Source: Aquilaria yunnanensis (lineage: Eukaryota > Streptophyta > Magnoliopsida > Malvales > Thymelaeaceae). Taken from it: a stretch of 64,000 nucleotides of DNA. The position numbers and the translations under genes are program-made. The stretch lies in NCBI GenBank assembly GCA_039654915.1, contig CM077595.1:50871501-50935500 (forward strand). Reading direction: 5' to 3'. The notes under the pieces are model-generated. The model worked only from the letters and a program-made list of their open reading frames with translations, was not told the origin of the DNA and did no database searches. Below, piece by piece: positions 45,157-57,542 of the stretch. Position 1 is the stretch's first letter. Every line of letters starts with the position of its first letter.

Positions 45157-46551
45157 TGTTGGGTCTCAGGAGCTAAGCAAGCGCAGTGGAATTTAACTGA
45201 AACCCTCCAGGATCCAAGTGAAACAAGGTAAACCGGGTGTTCGAAAATTTTCATACCTAATTTTCGGTGGAGATCTCTCACCCAACTGTAGAGTCAAATC
45301 ACCAAACCTGAATTGTTGACATGTTCAAGCTCTCTATGGTATCCACACGAGCCTCTCGGGATCACCACGCTTCCACTGCGTCCTAGCAGATGTGTTTCTC
45401 TTGCGCTTGCAGTGCTAGCTTGCGTCCTCCAAGGAATTGCAAGAAAGGAGTGCAACTGTCCTTTTGGGAGGCTAGGGCAAGATGCTATGAATTTCTCACT
45501 AAAAGTTTTATTTATAGTGAGACACAACTTCTAGGCCTAATGGGTTTCAAAGCCCTAATCCAATTAGGCATTAATTTCGGGCTTAATAATGCCTCAACTT
45601 TTGGGCCCATTATTAATTCAAAACTATTGTGAAACCATGACACTCTAATGATCCAAATAGCTCTATGTGTGTGACCCAATAGGCTCTTACCACGTTGGCA
45701 ATGATCATAAATCACATTTATGATCATAAGCAATGAGCGGTCTCTAGCAACACATCATTGCTACGCAAGTGACAAGATTGTTGGTGATTCGACTAAACCA
45801 TTATGATCATTACCGATATATGCCATTGTCCCTTTGTCCAAGATATCAGGACTAAGCATGAGACATGGAATGTGTCACTCTCGTATAGCCTAATATTTGG
45901 TTTCTTGATAACTGAGTAGACCAACTTAAATTGATGACTTTGATATCGTATATCAACTCATTCGAGCATGGCCATGCATTTTTCTAAGTCTTATTCTATC
46001 AAGGGGCCCAAAGATATCACTCCCGTTACATAGGAGGGGCAAATCCCATCTTGATCATACAAATCCCTACGCATGATATGTGACATACCCAATGACCTCC
46101 TTCAAGTTCACTCAGTTACGAGCAACAAAGGAAAGTATCAATGTATATGACTCACATGCAGGGAACCTTGATGACCTTGGGTCGAAGGACTACATACACC
46201 ATGATCACTATGAGAATCACTTATGACACTCATATAAAGATCCATGTAGTGTTCTCATGGTGGGTCAGTCTAGTACACAAGTTCTCTAACTTGTACCCAA
46301 GTGTGGACTACATATCTCATATTAGTCTCCACATATGCTAGTCCTTATGTATTATTGCAACCCGTTCCACAATAAAACTAGACCAGGGACTTTGAGAATA
46401 TCATTATTCTAGGGTTACAGTTATGTTTATTACATTACACAGAAACAAAACAACAAACATAATTGCTAGATTAACGCCTTACTAAAACATCATGACTCAA
46501 TGTGCAAAAATACAATCATCTCATGATTGGCTTTTGGGCACAACACTAACA
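45157..46551 (-). repeat. 3' LTR of G (1395 bp)
   Basis: TGTTGGGTCTCAGGAGC ... CAACACTAACA on the + strand. Full-length match to Q and to both LTRs of F. The complement of the next bases (ATCTCCCAATTGTAC) is the polypurine tract GTACAATTGGGAGAT. Confidence 0.92.
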
Positions 46552-46590
46552 ATCTCCCAATTGTACTAAATGCCAATCATCCACGTATCT

Positions 46591-48006
46591 TGTTGGGTTT
46601 CGGGAGCCAAACAGCGCAGTGGAATTTAACCGAAACCCTCCAGGATCCAAGTGAAACGGGGTAAACCGGGTGTTCGAAAATTTCATACCTAATTTTCGGT
46701 TGAGATCTCTCACTCAACTGTAGAGTCGAATCACAAAACCTGAACAGTTGACGTGTTCATGCTCTCTATGGTATCCACACGAGCCTCTCGGGATCACCAT
46801 GCTTCCACCATGTGTCGGCAGATGCATTTCTCTTGCGCTCGCAGTGCTAGCTTGCGTCCTCCAAGGAATTGCAAGAGAAGAGTGCGGTTCTCCTTTTGGG
46901 AGGCTAGGGCAAGGAGACCTACGAATTTCACACTTAAAAGTTGTATTTATAGTGAGACTAAACTTCCAGGCCTAATGGGTTTCAAAGCCCTAATCCAATT
47001 AGGATTTAATTTCGGGCTTAATAATGGCTCAACTCCTTGGCCCATTATTAATACGAAATTAAAGTGAAACCATAACCCAAATAATTAGCCCATGCACTCT
47101 AATGATCCAAATAGCTCTATGTGTGCGACCCAATTGGCTCTTGCCATGTTGGCAATGATCATAAATCACATTTATGATCATAAGCAATGAGCGGTGTCTA
47201 GCAACACATCATTGCTACCCAAGTGACAAGATTGTCGGTGAATCGACTAAACCTTTATGATCATCACCAATATATGCCATTGTCCCTTTGTCCAAGATAT
47301 CAAGACTAAGCACGAGACATGGAATGTGTCACTCTCGTATAGCCCAATCTTTGGTTTCTTGATTACCGAGTAGACCAACTTAAACTGACGACATTGATAT
47401 CATATATGAACTCATCGGAGCATGGCCATGCATTTTCTAAGTCTCACTCTATCAAGGGGCCCAAAGATATCACTCCCGTTACATAGGAGGGACAAATCCC
47501 ATCTTGATCATACAAATCCCTCCGCATGATATGTGACATACCCAATGACCTCCTTCAAGTTCACTCAGTTACGAGCAACAAAGGAAAGTATCAAAGTATG
47601 TGACTCACATGTAGGGAACCTTGCTGATCTTAGGTCGAAGGACTACATATACCATGATCACTATGAGAATCACTTATGACACTCATATAACGATCCATGA
47701 AGTGTTCTCACGGTGGGTCGGTCCAGTACACAAGTTCTCCAACTTGTACCCATATGTAGACTACATATCTCATATTAGTCTCCACATATGCTAGTCATTA
47801 TGTATTATTGCAACCCGCTCCACAATAATACTAGACTAGGGACGTTTGAGAATATCATTATTCTACGGTTACAATTATGTTTATTACGTTACGCAGAAAC
47901 AAAACAACAAACAAAATTGCTGGATTAATGCCTCAATAAAATATCATGAATCAATGTGGAAAAATACAATCATCTCATGATTGGCTTTTTGGGCAGAATA
48001 CTTATA
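46591..48006 (-). repeat. 3' LTR of F (1416 bp)
   Basis: TGTTGGGTTTCGGGAGCC to CTTATA; the last bases (CAGAATACTTATA) have diverged from the family end CACAACACTAACA. The polypurine tract (complement of ATCTCCCACTTGC, 48007-48019) follows. It is very similar to the 5' LTR, with most differences in the first 300 bp. Confidence 0.92.
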
Positions 48007-49538
48007 ATCTCCCACTTGCAGAAAAATCCAATCATCCATGTATCGAATACCGATGGACCTAGAATGGCTATCATGCTTCTGCTGCGTAAGGGGCTTTGTC
48101 ATTGGATCAGCAATGTTGCTGTCTGTCGAAGTCCTGCATATCCTTACATCACCCCTCTCGATGATCTTCCTGATGAGATGATAGCGTCGAAGTATGTGTT
48201 TGGATCGCTGGTGAGATCGAGGTTCCTTAGCCTGTGCGATTGCTCCATTGTTGTCACAATAGAGCTCTATCGGGTCCACAATGCTTGGAACCACTCCAAG
48301 TTCAGTGATGAACTTCTTGATCCAAACTGCCTCCTTCGCAGCATCAGAGGCGGCAATGTACTCAGATTCTGTTGTAGAGTTAGCTACTGTCTCTTGCTTT
48401 GAACTCTTCCAGCTCACAGCACCACCACCAATACAAAACACATAACCAGATTGGGATCTAAAATCATCCTTATCGGATTGGAAGCTTGCATCGGTGTAAC
48501 CCCTTACAACTAGCTGATCTTCACCTCCAAAGACCAAGAATGCATCCTTAGTCCTTCGTAAGTACTTAAGGATGTTCTTAACAGCTGTCCAGTGACTTTG
48601 ACCGGGGTTTGATTGGTACCTACTCGTCATGCTCAAAGCATATGAGACATCAGGATGAGTACATATCATGGCATACATGATAGATCCAATTGCTGAGGCA
48701 TATGGAATCTTACTCATCCGCTCTCTCTCCTTGGTTGTACTCCGACACTGAGATCTAGAAAGAGTGATACCATGTGACATGGGCAAGAATCCTTTCTTGG
48801 AATCTTGCGTGCTAAACCTCTTTAGCAGCTTGTCAATATATGTACTTTGACTTAGGCCAAGAAGCTTTCTAGATCTATCTCTATAGATCCTGATGCCTAA
48901 CACATAGGCTGCTTTACCCAAGTCCTTCATAGAGAAACATTTCCCTAGCCAAGTCTTCACAGACTGTAGCTCAGGAATGTCATTCCCGATGAGTAGTATG
49001 TCATCTACATACAACACCAAGAAGACAATAGCGCTCCCACTAACCTTATTGTAGACACAAGGTTCATCTTCATTTTTGATAAGCTTCGAGAAGCTTGCTT
49101 CAGTCCATAAATGGACCTTTGCAATTTGCACACTTTATTGGCATTCCCAGGAGTGACAAAACCCTCAGGTTGTGTCATGTACACATCCTCAAGTAGCTTT
49201 CCATTTAGGAATGCAGTTTTGACATCCATTCGCCATATCTCATAATCATAGTGTGCAGCAATAGCAAACAAAATTCGGGTGGATTTAAGCATAGCAACTG
49301 GTGAAAAAGTTTCATCATAGTCAATACCATGAATTTGCTTGAAACCTTTTGCGACCAATCGTCCCTTAAAGGTAATCACATTACCATCCATGTCAATTTT
49401 CTTCTTGAAAACCCATTTGCACCCTATGGGTTTTACCCCTTCAGGTGGGTCAACCAAAGTCCATACTTGGTTTTCATACATGGATTCCATCTCGGATTTC
49501 ATGGCCACTAGCCACTTCTCAGAGTCAGGCCCCGACAT
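48007..49538 (-). pseudogene. Reverse transcriptase and RNase H of F
   Basis: Copia RT (RVT_2): WTLVDPPEGVKPIGCKWVFKKK, KGRLVAKGFKQIHGIDYDETFSPV, DVKTAFLNGKLLEDVYM, and YVDDILLIGND (about 49020). A deletion of roughly 36 bp near 49085, compared with G, shifts the frame after GLKQASRS. RNase H: GYTDASFQSD, TESEYIAASDAAKEAVW, ELYCDNNGAIAQAKEP and KHILRRYHLIR. The frame runs through the polypurine tract into the LTR, with its stop at 47944. Confidence 0.9.
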
Positions 49539-50138
49539 AGCTTGTTGGTAGGTTGTGGGCTCATCTTAATCCATGAGCATCACATCACCGGTGTGAGTCA
49601 CGAGAAATCCATATCTCTCGGGCTCACGCCGAATCCTACCAGTCCTACGTGGGCTTTGTGCTACAGGAACAGACTCTTGAACCACAACATCTTGTGGTGT
49701 CTGTTCAGGTTCCATTTCAGGTTCGAAGTCTCCTTGTTGTTCTTGAATTTCTTCAAGTTCTACTTTCCTCCCACTAGTTCCTTTAGAGATAAACTCTTTC
49801 TCTAAAAAGACACCAGTTCGAGCAACAAACACTTTTTGCTCAGAGGGATTGTAGAAATAGTAACCCTTTGTTTCTTTGGGATACCCAACAAAAAGGCATT
49901 TTTGAGATTTGGGCCCTAGTTTGTCAGAGGATTGACATTTCACATAAGCGTCACAGCCCTAAATCTTTATAAAAGACAAATTGGGACGCCTCCCACTCCA
50001 TATCTCATATGGTGTCTTTTGAATCGATTTAGATGGAACTCGGTTTAGTGTAAAAGCGGTTGTCTCTAGAGCATGTCCCCAAAAGGAGTTTTGAAGGTCA
50101 GCTTGACTCATCATGGAGCGAACCATGTGTAACAGAGT
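49539..50138 (-). pseudogene. Integrase C-terminal part of F
   Basis: Reads from MVRSMMSQ and GHALETTAFTLNR through SDKLGPKSQKCLFVGYPKETKGYYFYN, EKEFISKG and RRTGRIRREPERYGF to HTGDVMLMD. Stops at about 49568 (TAA where G has CAG), 49962 (TAG within KIWGCDAY) and at the start (50139). Confidence 0.85.
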
Positions 50139-51932
50139 TCAATTTCTCCTTTCAGAAACACCATTCCATTGAGGTGTACCTGGTGGAGTGAGTTGTGATA
50201 CTATACCACACTCCTTCAGATAGTCAAGGAATTCTCGATCCAAGTACTCTCCACCTCGATCTGATCGAAGCACTTTGATACCCTTCCCGAGTTGATTCTC
50301 TACTTCATTCTCGAATTCTTTGAACTTTTCAAAGGATTCTGACTTGTGTCTCATAAGATACACATAACCATATCTGCTGAAGTCATCAGTGAAAGTAATG
50401 AAGTATTGGAAACCTCCTCTAGCTTGTGTAGACATAGGGCCACATACATCACTATGTATGAGTCCTAGTAAGTCATTAGCCCTTTCATTTTGCCCTGTGA
50501 ATGGGGCTTTGGTCATCTTGCCCAACAAACATGACTCACATGTCTCATATGATTCAAAATCAAATGAGTCCAAGAGTCCATCCTTATGGAGCTTGGATAT
50601 GCGGGTCTCATTTATATGGCCCAAGCGACAGTGCCAGAGATAGGTCGAGTTTGAATCATTTAATCTGACCTTCCTGGTATTCACATTATAGATTGGATCT
50701 TCAAGGTCTAGAACATACAGCCCACTGCTAAGTTGAGCACTACCATAAAAGATTTCATTCAAATAAATAGAACAACATTTGTCCTTTATTATAAATGAAA
50801 AACCTTTCTTGTCCAAACAAGAAACAGAAATCAAATTTCTACTAATAGTAGGCACAAAGTAGCAGTTGTCTAATTCTAAAACTAATCCACCAGGTAAAGT
50901 GAGAACATAAGTCCCTACGGCTAAGGCAGCAACCCTTGCTCCATTTCCAACATGTAGGTCCACTTCACCTCGGGCCAATCTTCTACTTTTACTTAGATCC
51001 TGCACATTTGCACAAATGTGAGATCCACATCCAGTATCCAATACCCAAGATGAGGAAGTAGAAAAGTTAGCCTCTATAACAAAAATACCTGAAGTGGAAG
51101 TCTTACTTCCCTTTTCCTTAGCAAGTTCTTCAAGATAGAGCTTACAGTTGCGCTTCCAGTGTCCAGGTTGCTTACAATGGAAGCACTCCCCTTCCTTTGC
51201 CACACCTCCCTTTGGTTTCAGTGCAGCTGAAGAAGAACTAGCATTGGACTTTCCATTAGCTTTATCCTTCTTCTTGTTGGCTTTTCCTTTTCCCTTGCCC
51301 TTTTGAACCATCAAAATGGGCTTAGCCTTCTTAAGGTTTTGCTCAGCAGTTCTCAACATGTTGAGCAATTCAGGGAGGGACTTGTCAAGGTCGTTCATGT
51401 TATAGTTCATGATGAACTGACTGTAGCTTTCAGGCAACGATTGCAAGACTACATCAATAGCCAACTCTTTCTGAAGAGCAAATCCCAAATTCTCAAGATT
51501 CTTAATGTACCCAATCATCTTGAGCACATGAGGACCCACGGGACTTCCCTCAGACATCTTGCACTGAAACAATGCCTTAGAGGTCTCAAACCTCTCATGC
51601 CTAGCTTGCTTTTGGAAAAGCATTTTGAGATGTTCGATCATATCGAACGCCCCAATGTTCTCATGTTGCTTCTGAAGCTCAGATTCCATGGTAATAAGCA
51701 TGAGGCATGCAACATCCAAAGCATCATCAGAATGCCTCTTGTGATCATCCCTTTCAGCTCTTGGAGCAGTGGCAGCAGGCTCATTCGGAATGGGCTGCTC
51801 TAGGACATATGCCTTTCTCTCTTGTTTGAGGACTATCCTCAAGTTTCGGTACCATTTGAGAAAGTTGGTCCCATTCAGTTTTTCCTTCTCAAGGATCGAT
51901 CGCAACGAAAGTGTCGATGTGTTTTGTGCCAT
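50139..51932 (-). pseudogene. Gag, protease and integrase core of F (597 codons open)
   Basis: Starts MAQNTSTLSLRSILEKEKLNG. Gag part: FLKWYRNLRIVLKQERKAYVL, then the UBN2-type capsid region, a Lys-rich linker and a true CCHC knuckle CFHCKQPGHWKRNC (about residue 255). Protease: WVLDTGCGSHI (DTG, about residue 300). Pre-integrase: LWHCRLGHINETRISKLH with CESC. Integrase core: HSDVCGPMS (Asp), RSDRGGEYL (Asp), PQWNGVSERRN (Glu), where TGA replaces the next codon. The longest open frame in the window; each motif looks intact. Confidence 0.92.
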
Positions 51933-53440
51933 GGTTATCTACAACAGTAAATATGCAGTGTAAGAGTCATGTATTTTAATTTATTTAATAAGGACTTTTA
52001 TTAAACGATACTCCCACTATTTTCCTCAAAATAATAACCCTCGATATTATTTTGGAACACCTCGGCGCTAAGGTATTCTAGTGGGCCAAGATCCATATTT
52101 GACCACAACCTGAGTCAGCTTTGGCTTTTCTCTCAAGTTACAGCTATTTAGGTAGGCAACTCCTTGCCAATTGCATCTTATGCAACTCTTGGATAGTTGG
52201 GTGAACAACACTTGTCCAAGCTCATCTCATGAACTTAAGCCCAACTCTATGCCTCTAAGTCCCTAATCCTATTAGGATGACTTAATTAAGTCGAACCCAA
52301 AGTTAGCAGTTTGAATATCACTATTATCCCATCGCACCATACCAAGATGAACATAGGTGCTTTGCTTTGGCAAACCCACCTAATGTTGATCAAACTCTTG
52401 ACGAGTGCCAACATTTGGAAGGCATCACATTTAATGACTTAATATTTGTTTGAGGGATTTTTTCTTTTGATCTCACCAATTTGTTATCTCCGGTTGTTTT
52501 ATACATGCATCACATACAAATATAAAACATGCATCTCATGCTTACAAGAAATAAACGTGACATGGTTATAGCCCAAACTATGCGATATTCTCAAGCCAAT
52601 GAGAATATCATAAAAGCCTAAGAAAAGAAAAGAGTCTTCACAAGCTCCTTCTCTTCCTTTCTTGGTTGCCCTTTTGTTGTCACCTTCTTGGACATACCAC
52701 CTTGGACGATCCCATAATGCACCATTACATCAATAATAGAAACCTCGAGTTACATTCGAGGGGAGTAAGGTGAGAAGAGAATGTACAATGAGAGTGATAA
52801 GAAAAGGCACGACTCGCAGGCCGTATTTACAGGTACAACCAATTAAGGGTTATAACCATGCACCAAGCTTCAAACACCAATCAGCATATCATGTCAAATC
52901 TCATTCAACAAAGATGCATGCCAATTTTTGTGTGTTGATTAACCAGTTTTTATTTATGTGGCGCTTCGCATACGGCGGTCCCGCTGGCCGGTCAACGGGC
53001 GGTGGTTCCCCTGACCGGTTAGCGGACGGGGTCAAGGGGAGCCGCCCTTGTGGGGGGCGTGGGGGGCAGCGCCCCCCGGCGCAAAAAATTGTCTTACAAT
53101 TGCTTAGCCCGAAATCTTTTATTTCCAGAAAGTAGGCACCCGAGACTCCTCCATTCAAGCCACCAAAAATACCTCACTTTCGGTGCCTGAACAGGCCGAA
53201 TCCGAACAAACCTAGGGTTTTTGCAACTATTGCAAGAATTCTAATCCATATAGTTATCTTATACCTATCAATTTCAGGTTAATCTCATTAACCAATTTGT
53301 GTCGTTTCTTCACATATCTCATATGTTCATTACGAATTCTGGTTTCATGTATCATGAATCAATCTAATTAATCATGGCCGAAAACCAATCGAACACATAG
53401 CATCATGCGATTCAACACTCAATCCCGATTTAGGGTTTCA
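51933..53440 (-). other. 5' leader of F with a GC-rich structured segment
   Basis: 1.5 kb between primer site and gag start; no protein is recognisable. Most of it is AT-rich, but 52960-53085 is strongly GC-rich and contains a perfect hairpin, GGGGGGC-AGC-GCCCCCC (53061-53077). A packaging or dimerisation role is possible but unproven. Confidence 0.65.
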
Positions 53441-53458
53441 CCAGTAGCTCTGATACCA
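53441..53458 (-). other. Primer-binding site of F (tRNA-iMet)
   Basis: The minus strand reads TGGTATCAGAGCTACTGG, the classic site complementary to the 3' end of initiator methionine tRNA, one base from the 5' LTR. Confidence 0.95.
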
Positions 53459-53459
53459 C

Positions 53460-54874
53460 TGTTGGGTTTCGGGAGCCAAATAGCGCAGCGGAATTTAACC
53501 GAAACCCTCTAGGATCCAAGTGAAACGGGGTAAACCGGGTGTTCGAAAATTTCATACCTAATTTTCAGTTGAGATCTCTCACTCAACTGTAGAGTTGAAT
53601 CACAAAACCTGAACAGTTGACGTGTTCAGGCTCTCTATGGTATCCACACGAGCCTCTCGGGATCACCATGCTTTCACCACGTCCCGGCAGATGCGTTTGT
53701 CTTGCGCTCGCAGTGCTAGCTTGCATCCTCCAAGGAATTGCAAGAGAAGAGTGCGGCTATCCTTTTGGGAGGCTAGGGCAAGGAGACCTATGAATTTCTC
53801 ACTTAAAAGTTGTATTTATAGTAAGACTCAACTTCCAGGCCTAATGGGTTTCAAATCCCTAATCCAATTAGGATTTAATTTCGGGCTTAATAATGGCTCA
53901 ACTCCTTGGCCCGTTATTAATACAAAATTAAAGTGAAACCATAACCCAAATAATTAGCCCATGCACTCTAATGATCCAAATAGCTCTAAGTGTGTGACCC
54001 AATAGGCTCTTGCCATGTTGGCAATGATCATAAATCACATTTATGATCATAAGCAATGAGCGGTGTCTAGCAACACATCATTGCTACCCAAGTGACAAGA
54101 TTGTCGGTGAATCGACTAAACCTTTATGATCATCACCAATATATGCCATTGTCCCTTTGTCCAAGATATCAAGACTAAGCACGAGACATGGAATGTGTCA
54201 CTCTCGTATAGCCCAATCTTTGGTTTCTTGATTACCGAGTAGACCAACTTAAACTGACGACATTGATATCATATATCAACTCATCGGAGCATGGCCATGC
54301 ATTTTCTAAGTTTCACTCTATCAAGGGGCCCAAAGATATCACTCCCGTTACATAGGAGGGACAAATCCCATCTTGATCATACAAATCCCTCCGCATGATA
54401 TGTGACATACCCAATGACCTCCTTCAAGTTCACTCAGTTACGAGCAACAAAGGAAAGTATCAAAGTATGTGACTCACATGTAGGGAACCTTGCTGATCTT
54501 AGGTCGAAGGACTACATATACCATGATCACTATGAGAATCACTTATGACACTCATATAACGATCCATGAAGTGTTCTCACGGTGGGTCGGTCCAGTACAC
54601 AAGTTCTCCAACTTGTACCCATATGTAGACTACATATCTCATATTAGTCCCCACATATGCTAGTCATTATGTATTATTGCAACCCACTCCACAATAATAC
54701 TAGACTAGGGACGTTTAAGAATATCATTATTCTGGGGTGACAATTATGTTTATTACGTTACGCAGAAACAAAACAACAAACAAAATTGCTGGATTAATGC
54801 CTCAATAAAATATCATGACTCAATGTGCAAAAATACAATCATCTCATGATTGGCGTTTGGGCACAATACTAACA
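53460..54874 (-). repeat. 5' LTR of F (1415 bp)
   Basis: TGTTGGGTTTCGGGAGCC ... CACAATACTAACA. Followed by the right copy of the TATCT duplication and RNase H sequence of G. Confidence 0.94.
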
Positions 54875-55062
54875 TATCTAATACCGACGGACCTAGAATG
54901 GCTATCATGCTTCTGCTGCGTAAGGGGCTTTGCCAATGGATCAACAATGTTGCCATCTGTCGAAGTCCTGCATATCCTTACATCACCCCTCTTGATGATC
55001 TCCCTGATGAGATGATAGCGTTGGAGTATGTGTTTGGATTGCGAGTGAGATCGAGGTTCCTT
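54875..55062 (-). pseudogene. RNase H end of G
   Basis: EPRSHSQSKHILQRYHLIREIIKRGDVRICRTSTDGNIVDPLAKPLTQQKHDSHSRS-type end of copia RNase H. It is bounded by F on the left and H on the right; the polypurine tract of G lies across F at 46552-46566. Confidence 0.88.
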
Positions 55063-57537
55063 TGTCACCCACTCCGGGATAGTCCGGTTATGGTGCCAAA
55101 ACTGTGCATTTAGACTCTCAGGATTGGTAATGTTCTGTAGGCCATCAGAACACCACCCTTAGTGTGCATACCCAAGTGGCCCTCTTGGGCACTATGTAAA
55201 TACATGCATATTGGTCCAACCATCACACACATATTCACATTTCATGCACACCATGGCAGCAAAGAAGGAAAAGACTAGCACAAGTCTTAGTTTTGGCTTC
55301 CACACATTAGGCAATCTTGTTAAGTTCTAGTGGCCAGCTACTGCACCTGTAACTTCCACTAATAAACTGTATCATTCTAGCATCATACTCCCCTGTTTTA
55401 TTTGCTCCATTATGAAGTAGATACTTAGATCAAACCAAGGAATTTTTTTTTACATCAATAGCCCACCTATGGATCAAGTTATGGATTTTTTAAGTTGGTT
55501 ACAAAATTCTGACCAAATAAACAGTAACTCATCCAATTTTGCAACGTCATATCTTTGGTCACAAGGATCTAAATCCATAAATTCCAAATTCCAGTACAAC
55601 CTCTAGATGTTCTCTAGGTTTGGTCAAAATTTCATTCCAAGATTCATTCTACACAGGGAGATATTAAACTTTAGGTACACGGTCGAGATTCTGGCAATTT
55701 TTGGACCATTTTGCCCATACAATTTTTCCAAACCATGCAAACACTTCATTCACAAGGGGAAAGCCCTCCAAGGCTATCCCATACATGTCCAATACACATA
55801 TTAATTACATTCTCTTGCATCTAGCAACTTTATGTGGCCAAAACAGAATTTACAAGTAAGCAGCCTATCATTCACGCTTACGCAGCTTTGCACCACATCA
55901 CTTACATAGCCAAAACAATACTCAAATGTTCACATACTTGTCTCATCTTACATACACTACATGTACATGAATATATGCACTACAATATGGTCTTAACTCA
56001 GCTAAATACGTCCCCTAGGTTACAAGAGGTCCTGAGACACAATGGACTCCAAAAACAGGATGCTGGACAGCTGCTGCACAACACAGTAAGTACCACTATT
56101 AAAAATACCAAATGTGCTCCTAAAATCACCAAAATTTCCAGATCACAACTAGAAATATGTAAGTTCATGTACCTGAAATTTCAGATCAAAACTCAAACCA
56201 AAAAGGTTAGTTTGATTGTGATCTTTCAGCTGGACCTGAAATGACAGAATTGAGGGGAGTAAGTTTCATTGAGAAACTTAGTAAGGGTAACACTTGGTTT
56301 CTTAAGTTAATGTGATCCTCATTAAAACCTGCATCCAAAGACACTAAAACACGAAAACCACAATGCATATATTCAAGATATAGCAACCAAATGCAGCAGC
56401 CAAACACAAACAACAAACACATGAAATGTGGCAGCAACATATTCCATGGGTTAGTCCATAAAATACATAATAAACATAACCAAATCACTATGGCAGCCCT
56501 CCTCAAGCTAATGCCTGGTCATAGGAGGATTTCAACACTAGTTAGTACTAACTTTTGGGCTCTAGAAACCCATAAATTCACTGCCGTCACTGTGCACTTC
56601 ACACTAGGTCACAAAACCTTGAATAAGTGCACTCGCCTCACTAAGCTTGGTTCATCAAGCACATGGCTCTCTTCCAAGCTTAGCCCTAGCTCCATCGATG
56701 TTTGAAAATTACAAAAAACAACCCATGAGAGCAAGAGAACCCTTACCTTGATGGGTATGCTGAAATTGGAGCTTGATCCTAGGTGGACTCAAGCAATAGC
56801 ACCGAATAGCTTCCAATTGTGCTTCCTTGACTTCGTAGTTTTGAGTTTGAAGGTATGGTGGCTATGGAGAAAGTGTGGAGGAGAGGGCTGGCTTTCTTTT
56901 TGCTGGTGGAGGCCGAAATTTAGAGAGCAAAGGTGGTCTTGACTACTTAAATAGTCAAAAGTACACTAAACACACTTAAGTAGTCTTAACCTTGTCTTAT
57001 GTCATTTTCCTTGCTACAAGGCTATGGTTTCTTAGTCTTAATCTTTTGGCCCATATTTGACCATCCTTATCTTCCTTTAGCAGCCGTCCTTATGTGGGAT
57101 AACCCCACAAAACTTCCATTTGACTTAAGTCATAGACATGCACATCTTAGGGCCTACATTAGAACATTTAGGTCCTTTATGCCTTTTTGTGTTTTCTTTG
57201 TCCAAACTTGTCTTCCATGAGTAATTTGGTCCTCCAATAGAACTTTCATACCATTTATGTCGTTCCCATAACTCTTCAAGTCTCTTTCTTGAGAGTTTTA
57301 CAATTGAGTACCCGAATTTCCAAAACCTTATGAAAAAGTCCATAGGTTGCGTAACAAACAAGCAATCCTTAAGGCTTTTCTTGGGGACCAAGTTACCAAC
57401 TTGGAACACTTTTAAGGAGGTGTTGATCATACCTTTTAACCCCCACACTACAATTACTATGGTGAGAATTACACAATATAATGGTTTTTAGCCATTATGA
57501 CACACTTGTAATTCTCCCATTTTGTGAGGTGGTAACA
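55063..57537 (-). repeat. Solo LTR H (2475 bp), chromovirus type
   Basis: TGTCACCCACTCCGG ... GTGAGGTGGTAACA, flanked by TCCTT on both sides (55058-55062 and 57538-57542). Its reversed start (TGTTACCACCTCACAAAATGG) matches the first roughly 260 bp of the LTR of chromovirus I, which gives the family; the rest differs. No primer site, polypurine tract or coding domain inside; ORFs such as 55834-56244 are not protein-like. Confidence 0.85.
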
Positions 57538-57542
57538 TCCTT

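Larger units (their letters stand above)
46591..54874 (-). mobile_element. Ty1/copia retrotransposon F, complete with both LTRs (8.3 kb)
   Basis: 3' LTR 46591-48006, pol and gag in copia order (RNase H, RT, integrase, protease, gag from left to right), leader, tRNA-iMet primer site, 5' LTR 53460-54874. It is flanked by a perfect 5-bp duplication TATCT (46586-46590 and 54875-54879) inside the RNase H end of G, the same family. The coding part has a few stops and one small deletion, so it is a dead but fairly young copy. Confidence 0.95.

Noticed and set aside
52770..53158. ORFs on both strands at the GC-rich island
   Set aside because: They arise from the GC-rich hairpin segment in the copia leader; no known domain and no reason for a gene between primer site and gag.
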